Assembly: GCF_020085105.1 (NCBI RefSeq)
Contig: NC_058052.1
Coordinates: 19,175,233-19,239,232, forward strand
Source of the DNA: Siniperca chuatsi
Lineage: Eukaryota > Chordata > Actinopteri > Centrarchiformes > Sinipercidae
Reading direction: 5' to 3'
Length of the DNA stretch: 64,000 nucleotides
Made by a program: the position numbers and the translations under genes. Positions 36,356-46,500 of the stretch are shown piece by piece (the first letter of the stretch is position 1; each line of letters begins with the position of its first letter). The notes below the pieces were generated by a model, which was not told the DNA's origin, did no database searches, and worked only from the letters and a program-made list of their open reading frames with translations.

Positions 36356-39300
36356 GTGAGTAGCATACACTGTAACAATGTAATAATCCTGGGCATGGGG
36401 TCCACATTGGGGTTAAAGAGCTAAACTAAATGCCAGTTGAATTAGATCAGCAAGCTGGATCAGAGAGGGTCCTGATACTGCTGTGAAGTTTTGGAGTCGT
36501 GTTAGAGTGGCTTTTTAGATAGACAGATGCAAATGGAGAAAGATGTGTGTAATCTTTCAGCACTTTTCCCCTTCAGATGTTGCTTTAAGCATCTGATAAT
36601 TCTATTGTGAGCAGTAAATTGATGTTTTGGCACTAAATATCATTATGGGCAATATATCTGCTGACGTGTGATTGAGGGAGTGATCCTATGTCTGCTAAGT
36701 GCTAAATGTAGAGCACTAAACACTCACCTTTACACCTATCTTCCTACCATTTTCTTCTCAATCATCATAGTGCATGATGCCACTGATAGCAAAGCAGACA
36801 CAATATTTGTTCAAAGTCTGAACAATGACTGCCACGCAAAGGGGGCAATACAAACTATCAGCAAGGAATATCTTTACCATAGCTACAAGTGTTAAAGCGT
36901 TCTCCTTACTGTAATGTTTCAACAGGATGGAGAGAAAAGGCAATGCTGTGACAAAGATAGGCACTTTGTGGCTCCCTGAGCAGAGTTGCTGTTATTGATT
37001 TTCTGGGAGAGCAAAGCAAGTGCAAGTCATGCATGCTATGAATGTAGGAGGATCACTTAGCCCTTAATTTAACCACAGAGGGAGGAAAAGAAAGACAGAT
37101 TGAGAGACAGATGGGAAGAGAAACACAGACACTTAACACATACTGTATTTGTTGAGCAAGTCCGTGTATATAAACTTACTTGAGCCCAAACAAACGAAAA
37201 GAGAAAAAGAGAGGAGTCTGAAAGTGTGGCAGCATGGTAAAAGCTGGTGTGTGAATGTAAGAATTACTTGTTAAGAGAAACAATCAGTAATGTCTGGGAA
37301 TTATTATAAAGGTATGCAAACAGGATCAGTGATAGATCGCATTCTTGGTTGACATTTTCGTCTAAGGCAGCGCTTACCCGCTAGCCTGGCTTCTTGCTGT
37401 CATCTTTCTCAAAGTGGTGAGGTGAAAATCATGACTGGACAGTTCTGGCCTCTGGCCTAGCCAAGTCCTGGACACGTGTCCCAACTGTCAGACAGCTGCA
37501 GCACTGCAGTTCATGCTGCACAACAGGGTCTTCCCTCTGCTTAGAGGGGAAGGAAACAGTAAATGTCGCATGATGAATGAGTCAAGAAGCCTCAGGATAT
37601 GGGAGAATTCAGCAAGCCAAGCACTTAAAAAAAAACATTGCGTCTTGGGTTTCAATATTGCACTCAGCATATACGTCATGTAGCTCTAGTGAAGAGGTGG
37701 AACAAGCTGATAAATATATATGTGATACTGTCAGGCAGTGAGGAATAAGTTGATTTTTCCAACCTTAAAGCTAATTAAAGTGGAAATGAAAGTAAACTGG
37801 ATGTTGAGGAGTTGAACTTTGAATCTAATTGGTTTGTGTAAAATGTTAAGTAAAACGTTAACACTTGACCTCTTAAGATTCTACTAAGTGATGTGACAAC
37901 ACTGCTGACTGGTTGCCAGTTTGAACCTAATGTGGTGTGGCAGTGTCATGTTCAGACACAGCAGTGCTTTGTGAGATAGGGTTTGATTTTCTCAGAAACT
38001 CTGTTTGTTACCCAGAATACAACTAATTAAACAGCATAATACCATTGCTATCCTTTGTTCCCTGAATATTTTTGTTCCTATGTCACTCACTTTTTGCCTC
38101 TTTGTATCTCTTCCACTCCCTGACTCTCTCTGCCTCTTTTCTCTTCCCCTGTCAATATTTCTACCTCTTCTCCCCCAGGTCCTGTCTGCAGTGCCTGTGT
38201 GGACAACTTTGGTGCTCGTCCCGTGACCATCTTCAGTGGCGTAATGGTGGCGGGCGGCCTGATGCTCAGTGCCTTTGCTCCGAATGTCCAGTTCCTCATC
38301 TTTTCCTATGGGATTGTGGTTGGTAAGTAAACATAACCTTGGTTGGCATCCTGTTGTTTGTTTTATATAGTACTCTACAAAAGACAAGCCTGCAAAGCCC
38401 AGAGACCTAATTCACCTGACTGTTAAACAGACAGTTACTGTAACTAAGTTCTTATCCCTCTAATATATGAGAATCTTGTACCACATTGTATAATCATTTG
38501 AAACAAGCAGGGGCACATGTCAAGTCCAACTATTATACAATAACATGAAAGCATGTAGAATCACACCAAGACAAGATAAATGTTTGAGCATTGCACCATT
38601 TGTCTGACATTGCTGTTTGTATTTATTAGGGATGTTGACAGAAAAAGAAAACCATGTGACCCTTTATTGCCTCAGCACCCTCACCAGTGTGCCTGCGTGG
38701 GGACAACACCACCTGTTATCGCACATTAAGTGACAGCCCAGCCGTGCTTAATCCTGGTAAACCCCTCACAGTCAGCACTGCCTGTGCAAAAGGCTGTGCT
38801 GACTGTGAGGGGTTTACCAGGATTGTAGTGCTGGAGAGAGGAGGCCATGCATATTTGAAGATAGTCATTTATTTTAAGAGATGCCCTTAGATGCTGTGGC
38901 TGGTTTACTGTTCATTGTATGCTTCTATGTTTTGCTAATTATATTGCACAAGAAATCTCATGCACATTGCCCTCTGAACTTAATGAATGAACGTAATGAT
39001 TTCCTGTGTTCATCCACTGAAATACACCAAGCACAATGATGTTCTGTAGTATTGTATGACCAAAAACTGCAAAGTAGTAGACTAATATACATATTTCTAA
39101 AATTTGGAAGAAATAAAAGTGGCCTTTACACATTTAATTTAACAAATTTTCCTGATATGTACTGTGCAATTGAATTTCCATTCTTGTGTATTTTTAAAAG
39201 TTAAAAAGTTTTTGCCCCTTTCATCTGAGCTAATAGAAATTCTTCTTTTGTCTGTCCTTGTCCTCTCTCCAACTATAGGCCTGGGTTGTGGTCTGGTCTA

Positions 39301-41617
39301 CGCAGCCACGTTGACAATCACCTGTCAATATTTTGACAAGAGACGTGGCCTTGCCCTCGGCATTGTCACCACAGGTACTGCCGCCCCCCCCTCTCTGAGT
39401 CCCCCTTGAGCTCTCTGGGTGCACACCAGTTCTCCATGCTCACTTCTTTCATGTATGAGCTGCTGGGAGCCTTGGGATGCTGAGGTAAACATCTGTAGTG
39501 TAGCAAAGGCAGAGTGGTCTCTTAGGTAGGGACAGGGACTGGTGACCAGTGACTAGATCTGGAGAATAAAAACTTTGATGGGAATGGTTTTGGAAGGTTG
39601 ACAGTATATTTTGAAGCTATATTAGACATAATTGCCTTTAATGAGGAGAGTTATTAGTAGCACCCAAAGTTTATTTTTAAAGTTTAAATCAGTCCATTAT
39701 TTATTTTGAATTACTGAGCAATCTCACAATCTAAATATTAAGAGAGTAATTTAAAATCCCATGAAAATCTTCTGCTGACCTCTAATGGTTTAACCTTGCT
39801 GCAGTGATGTAGAAGTGTACTCCAGGTTACAGGTGCAACAGAGCCCACTTCTGACCATACTCAACCACACCCATTAGTGATGGTTGAGTGTGGTCAGTGA
39901 AACAGACTTGAAACATTCAACCAGAAAGGGCAGTAAAATGGTGATTTTCATCCTTTTGTGAAGTTACTCTTTAAAGTTATTAAAGCCACTGTGTAGAATT
40001 TGAAATGTTCTGACGTTGGCGCCCCCCATTGGCAGTATCAAAAAAGACGAGTACAACCTGGCAACACAGAAATGAATGAGCTAAAGGATGACATCGACTG
40101 CAACAGTTTTCATCAAGATTGTCACATTTTTTACAAATAAAAACTCATGTCATCAGAATAATTTGAAAGGTGCTACTCACATGAAGTTCTACATATAATG
40201 GTTTTAATTTGCATTTATTGATCTGTCACTTTGTTACACAAAGACTGAATTTCTGTCTTCCTCTGCCCACTCAGGCACAAGTGTTGGAGCCTTCATCTAT
40301 GCCACTGCTCAGAACGAGCTGATTGTGTTGTACGGCCTGGATGGCTGCCTGCTAATCATCGGAGCTGTAGCACTAAACCTCATGGCCTGCGCCGGCTTCA
40401 TGAGGCCCCTTAACATGCCAGGGTACTACCTCAAACAGAAGGCTGCCCTGGAACGCAACACAGAGGAGCAGCTTCTTGAGAAGCCCCCGTTGGATGACCT
40501 GAAGATCACAACAGGTTCCACCTTAACCACTCCTGAGAAATCGCTGATGGTGAAGGAGTTGCTCATCACCATCGATACCAAGGACTTGGCCATTCAGACA
40601 GAGAAGAAGAAAGGCAGCTTCCTGGCTGGGTTGGCCATCATGAAAGTCATCAAGAAGAAGCAGCAGGCTTACTCCAAGTACATGCACTCCATGTATGAGA
40701 TCCTGCAGGACCAAGCCATGGTGGCCTTCTGTATTGGGGTGTTCCTGTTCAGCCTGGGGGCGTTCCCTCCTGTGCTCTTTATTGAGGATGTGGCGCAGAG
40801 TCAAGGACTCATTGAAGAAGTTAGTGTCATTCCTCTGGTATCAATAGGGGCCATCGCCACTTGTGTGGGTAAACTAGTGCTGGGTATTCTGGTGGACATC
40901 AGGTGGATCAACAGCATCTATCTGTACGCCTTCACCATGTTTGCAGGAGGTGTGGCACTGCTCCTTATCCCTATCACTAAGACTTATATGGGACTGCAGA
41001 TCCTGTCTGTCGTCCTGGGTTTCTTTTCTGGAAACTGGTCTCTCACCTCCTACATTACCACTAAGATTGTCGGCTTGGACAGACTGACACAAGCCCACGG
41101 CATCCTCATGTTCTTCGGGGGATTTGGGATCATGCTTGGACCCCCTGTTGTAGGTAGGAGGGCTTGTCTTTATCTAAATTTGAAAGCATTGCTACACTGG
41201 CGCAATTATTGTTTAGATAGAAGAAGTACACATATTTTTATTTTGTGCAGAGATAAACCCTGTTGTAAGGGTATTTCAAGAGTCAAAATGGTAAATCAGG
41301 CAGGTAGTGCAAGGCAAAGGACATGTCGACCGCAATAAGGAGCCAGCTTGTCATTATTTAGCTGACTGCTGTATCTGCCAGGAATCCCTGCTGACTGTGC
41401 TCACAATGTCTGTTTTTCTCATCACTTTCCAGGGTGGTTCTTTGACTGGACGCAGTCATATGACTTGGCATTCTACTTTAGTGGGAGCTGTGTGGTGCTG
41501 GGAGCGTTAATTCTCTCTCTGCTCACCCTTCCCTGCTGGAATAGGAAGCACTCCGTGAACGACAGACCAGAGGTCCAATACACCAGCAACTGTGACAAAG
41601 TTGCCTCTGTAGCTTGA
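36157..41617 (+). CDS. slc16a9: Monocarboxylate transporter 9 (SLC16A9), complete, spliced CDS span
   Basis: Coding exons 36157-36355, 38179-38322, 39279-39374, 40275-41153 and 41433-41617 join in phase to 1503 nt, 500 residues plus stop; human SLC16A9 is about 509. It is a 12-helix major facilitator of the plasma membrane. The family motif DGGWGW is at residues 9-14, and [11 protein letters not shown] at the TM4/5 region. A hydrophilic loop in exon 40275-41153 separates the two six-helix halves. Matches to human include [27 protein letters not shown] and HGILMFF. Human SLC16A9 is known from carnitine and urate genetics and has been reported to carry carnitine and creatine; substrate in this fish is inferred. 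The start ATG lies in agcaccATGg. Confidence 0.96.
36356..38178 (+). other. slc16a9 intron after first coding exon
   Basis: 1.8 kb without recognisable features; A/G-rich around 37080-37220. Confidence 0.6.
38179..38322 (+). CDS. slc16a9: slc16a9 coding exon 2
   Basis: [20 protein letters not shown] through TM3 and start of TM4. Phase 1 in and out. Confidence 0.96.
38750..38824. repeat. Perfect 29-bp inverted repeat, 17-nt loop
   Basis: Arm 38750-38778 (aatcctggtaaacccctcac...) is the exact reverse complement of 38796-38824. It lies in the slc16a9 intron 38323-39278. It would fold as a 75-nt hairpin in the transcript. I recognise no known microRNA in it. Confidence 0.9.
39279..39374 (+). 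CDS. slc16a9: slc16a9 coding exon 3
   Basis: [20 protein letters not shown] and [12 protein letters not shown], the second MCT signature. Phase 1 in and out. Confidence 0.96.
39851..39897. repeat. 17-bp inverted repeat, one mismatch
   Basis: Arms ctgaccatactcaacca (39851-39867) and 39881-39897 pair with one mismatch around a 13-nt loop, in slc16a9 intron 39375-40274. Confidence 0.85.
39980..40207. mobile_element. Short MITE-like repeat in slc16a9 intron
   Basis: Ends are imperfect inverted copies (ttaaagccactgtgtagaat and the reverse of ctacatataatggttttaa). The phrase gttggcgccccccattggca recalls a common fish repeat. Confidence 0.5.
40275..41153 (+). CDS. slc16a9: slc16a9 coding exon 4
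   Basis: 879 nt: TM5-6, the cytoplasmic loop rich in Lys, Glu and Thr, then TM7 to TM11. Phase 1 in and out. Confidence 0.96.
41433..41617 (+). CDS. slc16a9: slc16a9 last coding exon
   Basis: [20 protein letters not shown] (TM12) and a short cytoplasmic tail to TGA 41615-41617. The human GWFYDWTQTYDIAFYFSG is nearly the same. Confidence 0.96.
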
Positions 41618-42960
41618 ATATGAGCACCTTTCATAAGGACTCAGATCTCACCCCTACAGCTCAGCAACTGTCCTCTGATGAACTATACCTGAACCACCTC
41701 TTGGAGGAATTTTCTTTCTTTGACTATATAGGGGTTTCCCCCTTATTTCTGCCGCCAGGTTCTAATATACCAAAATACTTGCCAGAGGTTTTGAAATACA
41801 GGCCTTTCCTCTGTACTTGTGCCTGCGTTTCTCAGGTTCAAACCATATACTGCAGATGTTTGTCACTGTAGCTCAAAAAAAAAAGACATGGCGCCATTCA
41901 TAACACTGGGAACAAAAACATCTGTAAATTGTTGGGTGTTAATTTAACACGATATCAACATTTGAAACCACTCTACAAATGCACAAAAAACTCCCAGGAA
42001 CCGGAACAGAGAATACAGGGATTGGAATGAAGGAGGGAGCCTTTTTTGATCATCTTAATTTTAGAAACATTTTTATTTTGTATTTTGGTTTTAATATATA
42101 TCTTAACTATATCACTATGTATCTTACCAAAGCATCAATGATAGTCAATGCCTGTCAACACATTATGCCTGTTGGAACAATACAAAAGCCTTGCTTTATA
42201 GGTATTTTTTGTTTTCAAGTGCATTGACTCAGTTTATACTTTTTTTAAATGGTTTGAGTTCCACATACCTCCTGTTTCTGGATCACACAAACACTTTTTG
42301 AAGAAGTTATGCTGATTCAAAAACATGTAAAAACACTTCATCCTACTGTATTTCCAACCTTAACAGCATGTTGATTCTCTTTGTGGCATGATTATCATGA
42401 CCAAGCTGGTCCTTTTCCATCATGTTGTGTGTATATATGTTTGTGTTTATGTTGTGTGTGTGTACGTGCCTGCACACGCATGTTCGCATTCATGCACAGG
42501 TTTGTGTGTGTGTGTGTGTGTGCATTGTTTCATAAACTTTTGAATTAGCACTAGTTTGTAAAGTCCTATGTGCTAGTGACTTTTATATGCACAAACTGGA
42601 CATAGAGCTGTAAAAATTGTTTTTGTTTAAAGTTGATTATTGTGATCATAATTGTAATGAATACATTGCAATAGGCTTTTTAGAATCACTTGAATGTTGT
42701 TAAATATACCACTACAAGTGTATTTTTGAGTTTCAGGAGTAAGGATAAATCTGGGACATTAGTGTTTGCTTTCTGTGTTTGTAGAAGGTATTTACAAGGT
42801 GCAGATGAGGTACAATTAGTACTGACCTAGAAGAGACAGTATATTTAGCTGTCACCGTTTAGCCACTCGTATTTTGTATGCCAGTATTATAATATTTCTG
42901 TATATATTTCTGTTCTATTATTTTATTTAAAAAGTGCCAATAAAATATATTTGGATTAAT
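41618..42960 (+). other. slc16a9: slc16a9 3' UTR
   Basis: About 1.3 kb after the stop ending shortly after AATAAA at 42939-42944, which is followed by a T/G-containing stretch. It holds short (TG)n runs near 42502-42521. No frame of interest. Confidence 0.7.
42939..42944 (+). terminator. Poly(A) signal AATAAA of slc16a9
   Basis: Canonical hexamer about 1.3 kb after the stop codon and just before the start of the fam13c promoter zone. Confidence 0.65.
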
Positions 42961-43199
42961 GATATTGAGTGTCAAGGTTTTTAACGTACCGTATTTATCA
43001 TGGAGTTACTGCTAAGAAATATGCCCGCTAAGAACTTAGCAGTAACCGGGCACACTGTTTGGCAAAGCTCCCATGAAAACAGGAAAAACATCTCGACCTG
43101 ACAATATTCTTTCCCACTTAAGCTCCTATAACGGGAAAATTATCAAACTGCTCCCTGGAGGAATCAGGATGGAAATAATTTCCATACTATACAGATCAA

Positions 43200-43542
43200 A
43201 TAAAGTCAGTCGACCTACGGTTTAGCACCCCGAGCCAGTCTGCTTTGCCTTCTCCTGGCAACCCTGCCACGGGTCACCATGGTTACACATGTGTCACGTG
43301 ACTAGCAACATAAACAATTTTCCAGGGAGCTAACGTTACGGTAAGCTAACCTTACTCCATTTTAACAACAGTATTTTTCACTTATCGGAAGCCTAACGTT
43401 CAGATGTGAGGGCGATGGTAGTAATTACTACTCGTGCGTGGGACTTTCCGGTAGTTTCTGAGAGTGGAGCATCATGTCGAGGAGGGAAAAATACATCTAC
43501 ATTTGAAAAATGGAGAGCTTGCCCGGTCCGATGAGCTGAAAA
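43200..43542 (+). promoter_or_regulatory. fam13c: fam13c promoter and 5' UTR
   Basis: Short space between the slc16a9 poly(A) signal and the fam13c start. It contains the palindrome gtcacgtgac at 43293-43302 (E-box / CLEAR-type) and an X-box-like word gtcaccatggttac at 43273-43286. Two upstream ATGs open frames that end before the main start (43474-43506, 43510-43539). No TATA box seen at a useful place. Confidence 0.5.
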
Positions 43543-43572
43543 ATGGGAGCAAGCGCTTCAGTATCGCTCTGT
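43543..43572 (+). CDS. fam13c: fam13c exon 1 (coding part)
   Basis: Ten codons, [10 protein letters not shown], then a perfect donor gtaagt. The ATG has A at -3 and G at +4. Phase 0 junction to 43966 keeps the RhoGAP frame. The pattern Gly2 with Ser6 fits an N-myristoylation signal and Cys10 could be acylated. The likeness to the FAM13A N-terminus decides this start over the ATGs at 43912-43915, which would lie in the intron. Confidence 0.75.
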
Positions 43573-46500
43573 GTAAGTTAAGCTGTAGGTGGCAGAAAGC
43601 AGCTATCTTATTCTTCTGTCTTTTAGAGCTGATTGCCAAATCCATTACACTTTGTCTAGGGCAGTTTTACCTGCTATGAGCAGAGCACCTCTTTCACGGT
43701 TTTATTTTCAAGTAACTCCACACACAAAAAGACAGCCAACTGTTGTTATAACATGGAAATATGCTGTGTGTCAGGGGGCTAAAGTTACAACTTTGTTCAA
43801 GTTAGCCATGTGTTGTTGCCTTTACTAGTATATGCATATTAATTCCTGGATGTGTCGTTTTATCGAGGAAATATGCAATTGTGTCATCCAGGAATATGAC
43901 TATATAAGTTAATGATGGAGCAATTTGTATTTGAGTCAGCTGCTGCATGTCCTCTTTCCATGCAGAGCGACCCATCTTCAGTGAGAATCCTGAGGACCAC
44001 CACTGCTAAGGTCAGCCCCGAGCCCACTGCTCCCACCCTGGTTTCAGAGCCTGAAGTTGCCGCCAGGTGTGTGTTTGGTGTTGCCTTGGAAACACTGAGA
44101 GAGGACAGGCAGATGGTCAGTGGAATACCCCTTGTGCTAAGAGACATGGTGGAGTATCTGGATAAGAATGGTAATTTAGGCACATCCTTGCTACTCTTGT
44201 TCTGTGACTCCTCTGTTATGTTTTCATTCATTTCATTATCCTATACATCTCTCCTTCCTTCTCCCTTCCTTCCCTCTTTTTTTCTCTCGCACTCTCAATG
44301 CAAAACAGTACTCAAACATCACCTGTATGTGTACCGACTGAATCTCTCTATCTTTCCTTATCACAGGAATGCACCACAGAGGACTGTTCCGTCTGTGTGG
44401 CTCAGTGGTGCGGACCAGGCAGCTGAGGCAGCGGTGGGACCGGGGAGAGAGGGTGGATTTAGAGCAGGAGGAAGATGTCCCCACTGTGGCCTCGCTCTTT
44501 AAACTCTTCCTTCGGGAGCTGCCCACCCCCATAGTTCCCGAACCCCAGCGCAAACAGCTGGTTATGAGCCTCACAGGTACTAGGAAATCATGTTGGACTG
44601 TGGTCAAATTTCATCAACTTTTTCAGAGTATAATTGTAGACATAAATAGATTAATGCTGTTATTGGTGTTCTTTAGATTTGAGCAAGGCACTGCTGAGCT
44701 CAATCAATATGTCACTGTACCTCTGGACCCCATTTGAGAGCTAGAGTACAAGCATTCAACTGCTGAGACAGGAGAGTGGCAGAGTAGGGAAACTGTCAGT
44801 GTAGGCCTGTTGTTGGCAAGCGTCTGCCTGACTGAACTGTCCCTTAGCAAGAGGTTGAGTACCTTACAGATTCAGCATCGATATTCTGTAGCTAATCTTG
44901 CATTCCAAGAAATATGGAGAAAGACAAGGGAAGTGAGCATGTCCTAAAAAATAATTATGAGGCTGAGGTAACATAGACAGCATAAGCTAAAGGTGAGTCG
45001 GGGATAGGGTACAGAATGATAGGATATAGAATAGGGTAACATAACACAAATAAAAGCAGCCTTAAGTCCAAGCTGGGCCTGCATGGCTCCTCTCCCGGCT
45101 CGCTTTCCTCTCCTCCTGGCGCGATCACAGCACCTGCTATCGTGCCTGGTCTGGTTGATCTGGCTGGGTGGATCGTCTAAAGGTCCGCCGCTCTTTAATC
45201 CAAACCCCAGCTTCCTTTTCCGATGATGACAATTATGTATTTATGTCATTCTGTAATACATGTTTCAGCAATAAAGCCAAAAAATAAATGACAAAACAAG
45301 AATGTAGCTAGCGGAGTTTGGAGGAGCTACAGGCTGCAGCATCTGCCATGTGCAGCCTTTGCCATAGTCAAAAGCTCCCGTTCCAATCGATTTGAACAAT
45401 TTTGGCTCAGCTCTTTAAAACAAATCCAATCAGACATCATTCAGTGATGTTTCAGCGTTAAAGCCAAAAACAACAAATGATGTTGATTATATACTGTATA
45501 TTCATTAGTAACACAACTTGATTCTTGTACTACTATTAATTACACATAAGATGTCCAGCAAAAAATCTAAAATAATTGTTATACAGTCATTAAATAAATC
45601 AATAATAATGGAGGGATAGATACTTAAAGAAAAGGTGAACACCTCATATTCTGAGACAGACATGTTAAATTGTTATCCACTTTATGGTGGAAGGTATTCT
45701 ACACTTAGATGATTATTGTCTCTAAGCTGTGTATTAAAGGTCGAATAATTGAAGCCAGTATGAGAACTTGTGGGATTATTGTTATTCTTATAACAATTTC
45801 ATTGGTAGTGCCTGTATTTTTTTGTACGTTTCCACCTCTCCAACACTTCTGCTTCTACAATGAGGAACAAATCTTTGCTTAGACAGCAAGTGGAAAAGTG
45901 GAAGTCGAAATGAGCAAAGTTGAGAGGTCTTGTACATTCTTGGGTATAAATTAATCTCAGTCACCTTTTGTGCTCAATGCGTTCTCCTCAAAGTACAGTA
46001 ACAATAGACACAGCTAGGGCTTCAAGTATTACTTAATCTAAGGACTGTGCTTTGAGTAACCAATTAATTATTTACTCAATACAATTTAACTCAATAAAAC
46101 TTCTTACAAATGCCCATCAAATTACTAGAGTCCAAAGTGATGTCTTAAAATGAATTGTTTAGTGTGAATTTTTATACTATGTTATTTTATGTATGCATGA
46201 TAGTTGTTTATAATGGGGTGGTTTGGTACTCTTGTATTAGGTTGCTTATATTCTTAAATTTCATGCTATGTTTAAGGCCAAAAAGTGCTGTGTCCAGTAT
46301 GTTAACATACCAACTAATGTGAATCTGATACCGGTTATATACTGTATATCCATAGATACCAAAGACATGCATGTTAATAAATAATGTTTCGATGTTTTTG
46401 CTTATTTTTAGGATATGCAGACGAGACAGAGATAAACCAGTCTCTGAGAGAAAATCTTTGCCACCTCCCTGATGACAATCTCATCATTTTGTCTTACCTC

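Noticed and set aside
38750..38824. Calling the perfect hairpin a microRNA gene
   Set aside because: Perfect pairing over 29 bp is unusual for a vertebrate precursor and no known mature sequence is recognised; kept as a repeat and a finding.
43464..43682. Frame beginning with GTG in the fam13c leader
   Set aside because: GTG start, runs through a consensus donor, no family resemblance.
43912..43965. ATG codons at 43912/43915 as fam13c start
   Set aside because: They lie just upstream of a strong acceptor at 43966, and the first exon at 43543-43572 gives a FAM13A-like start in phase.
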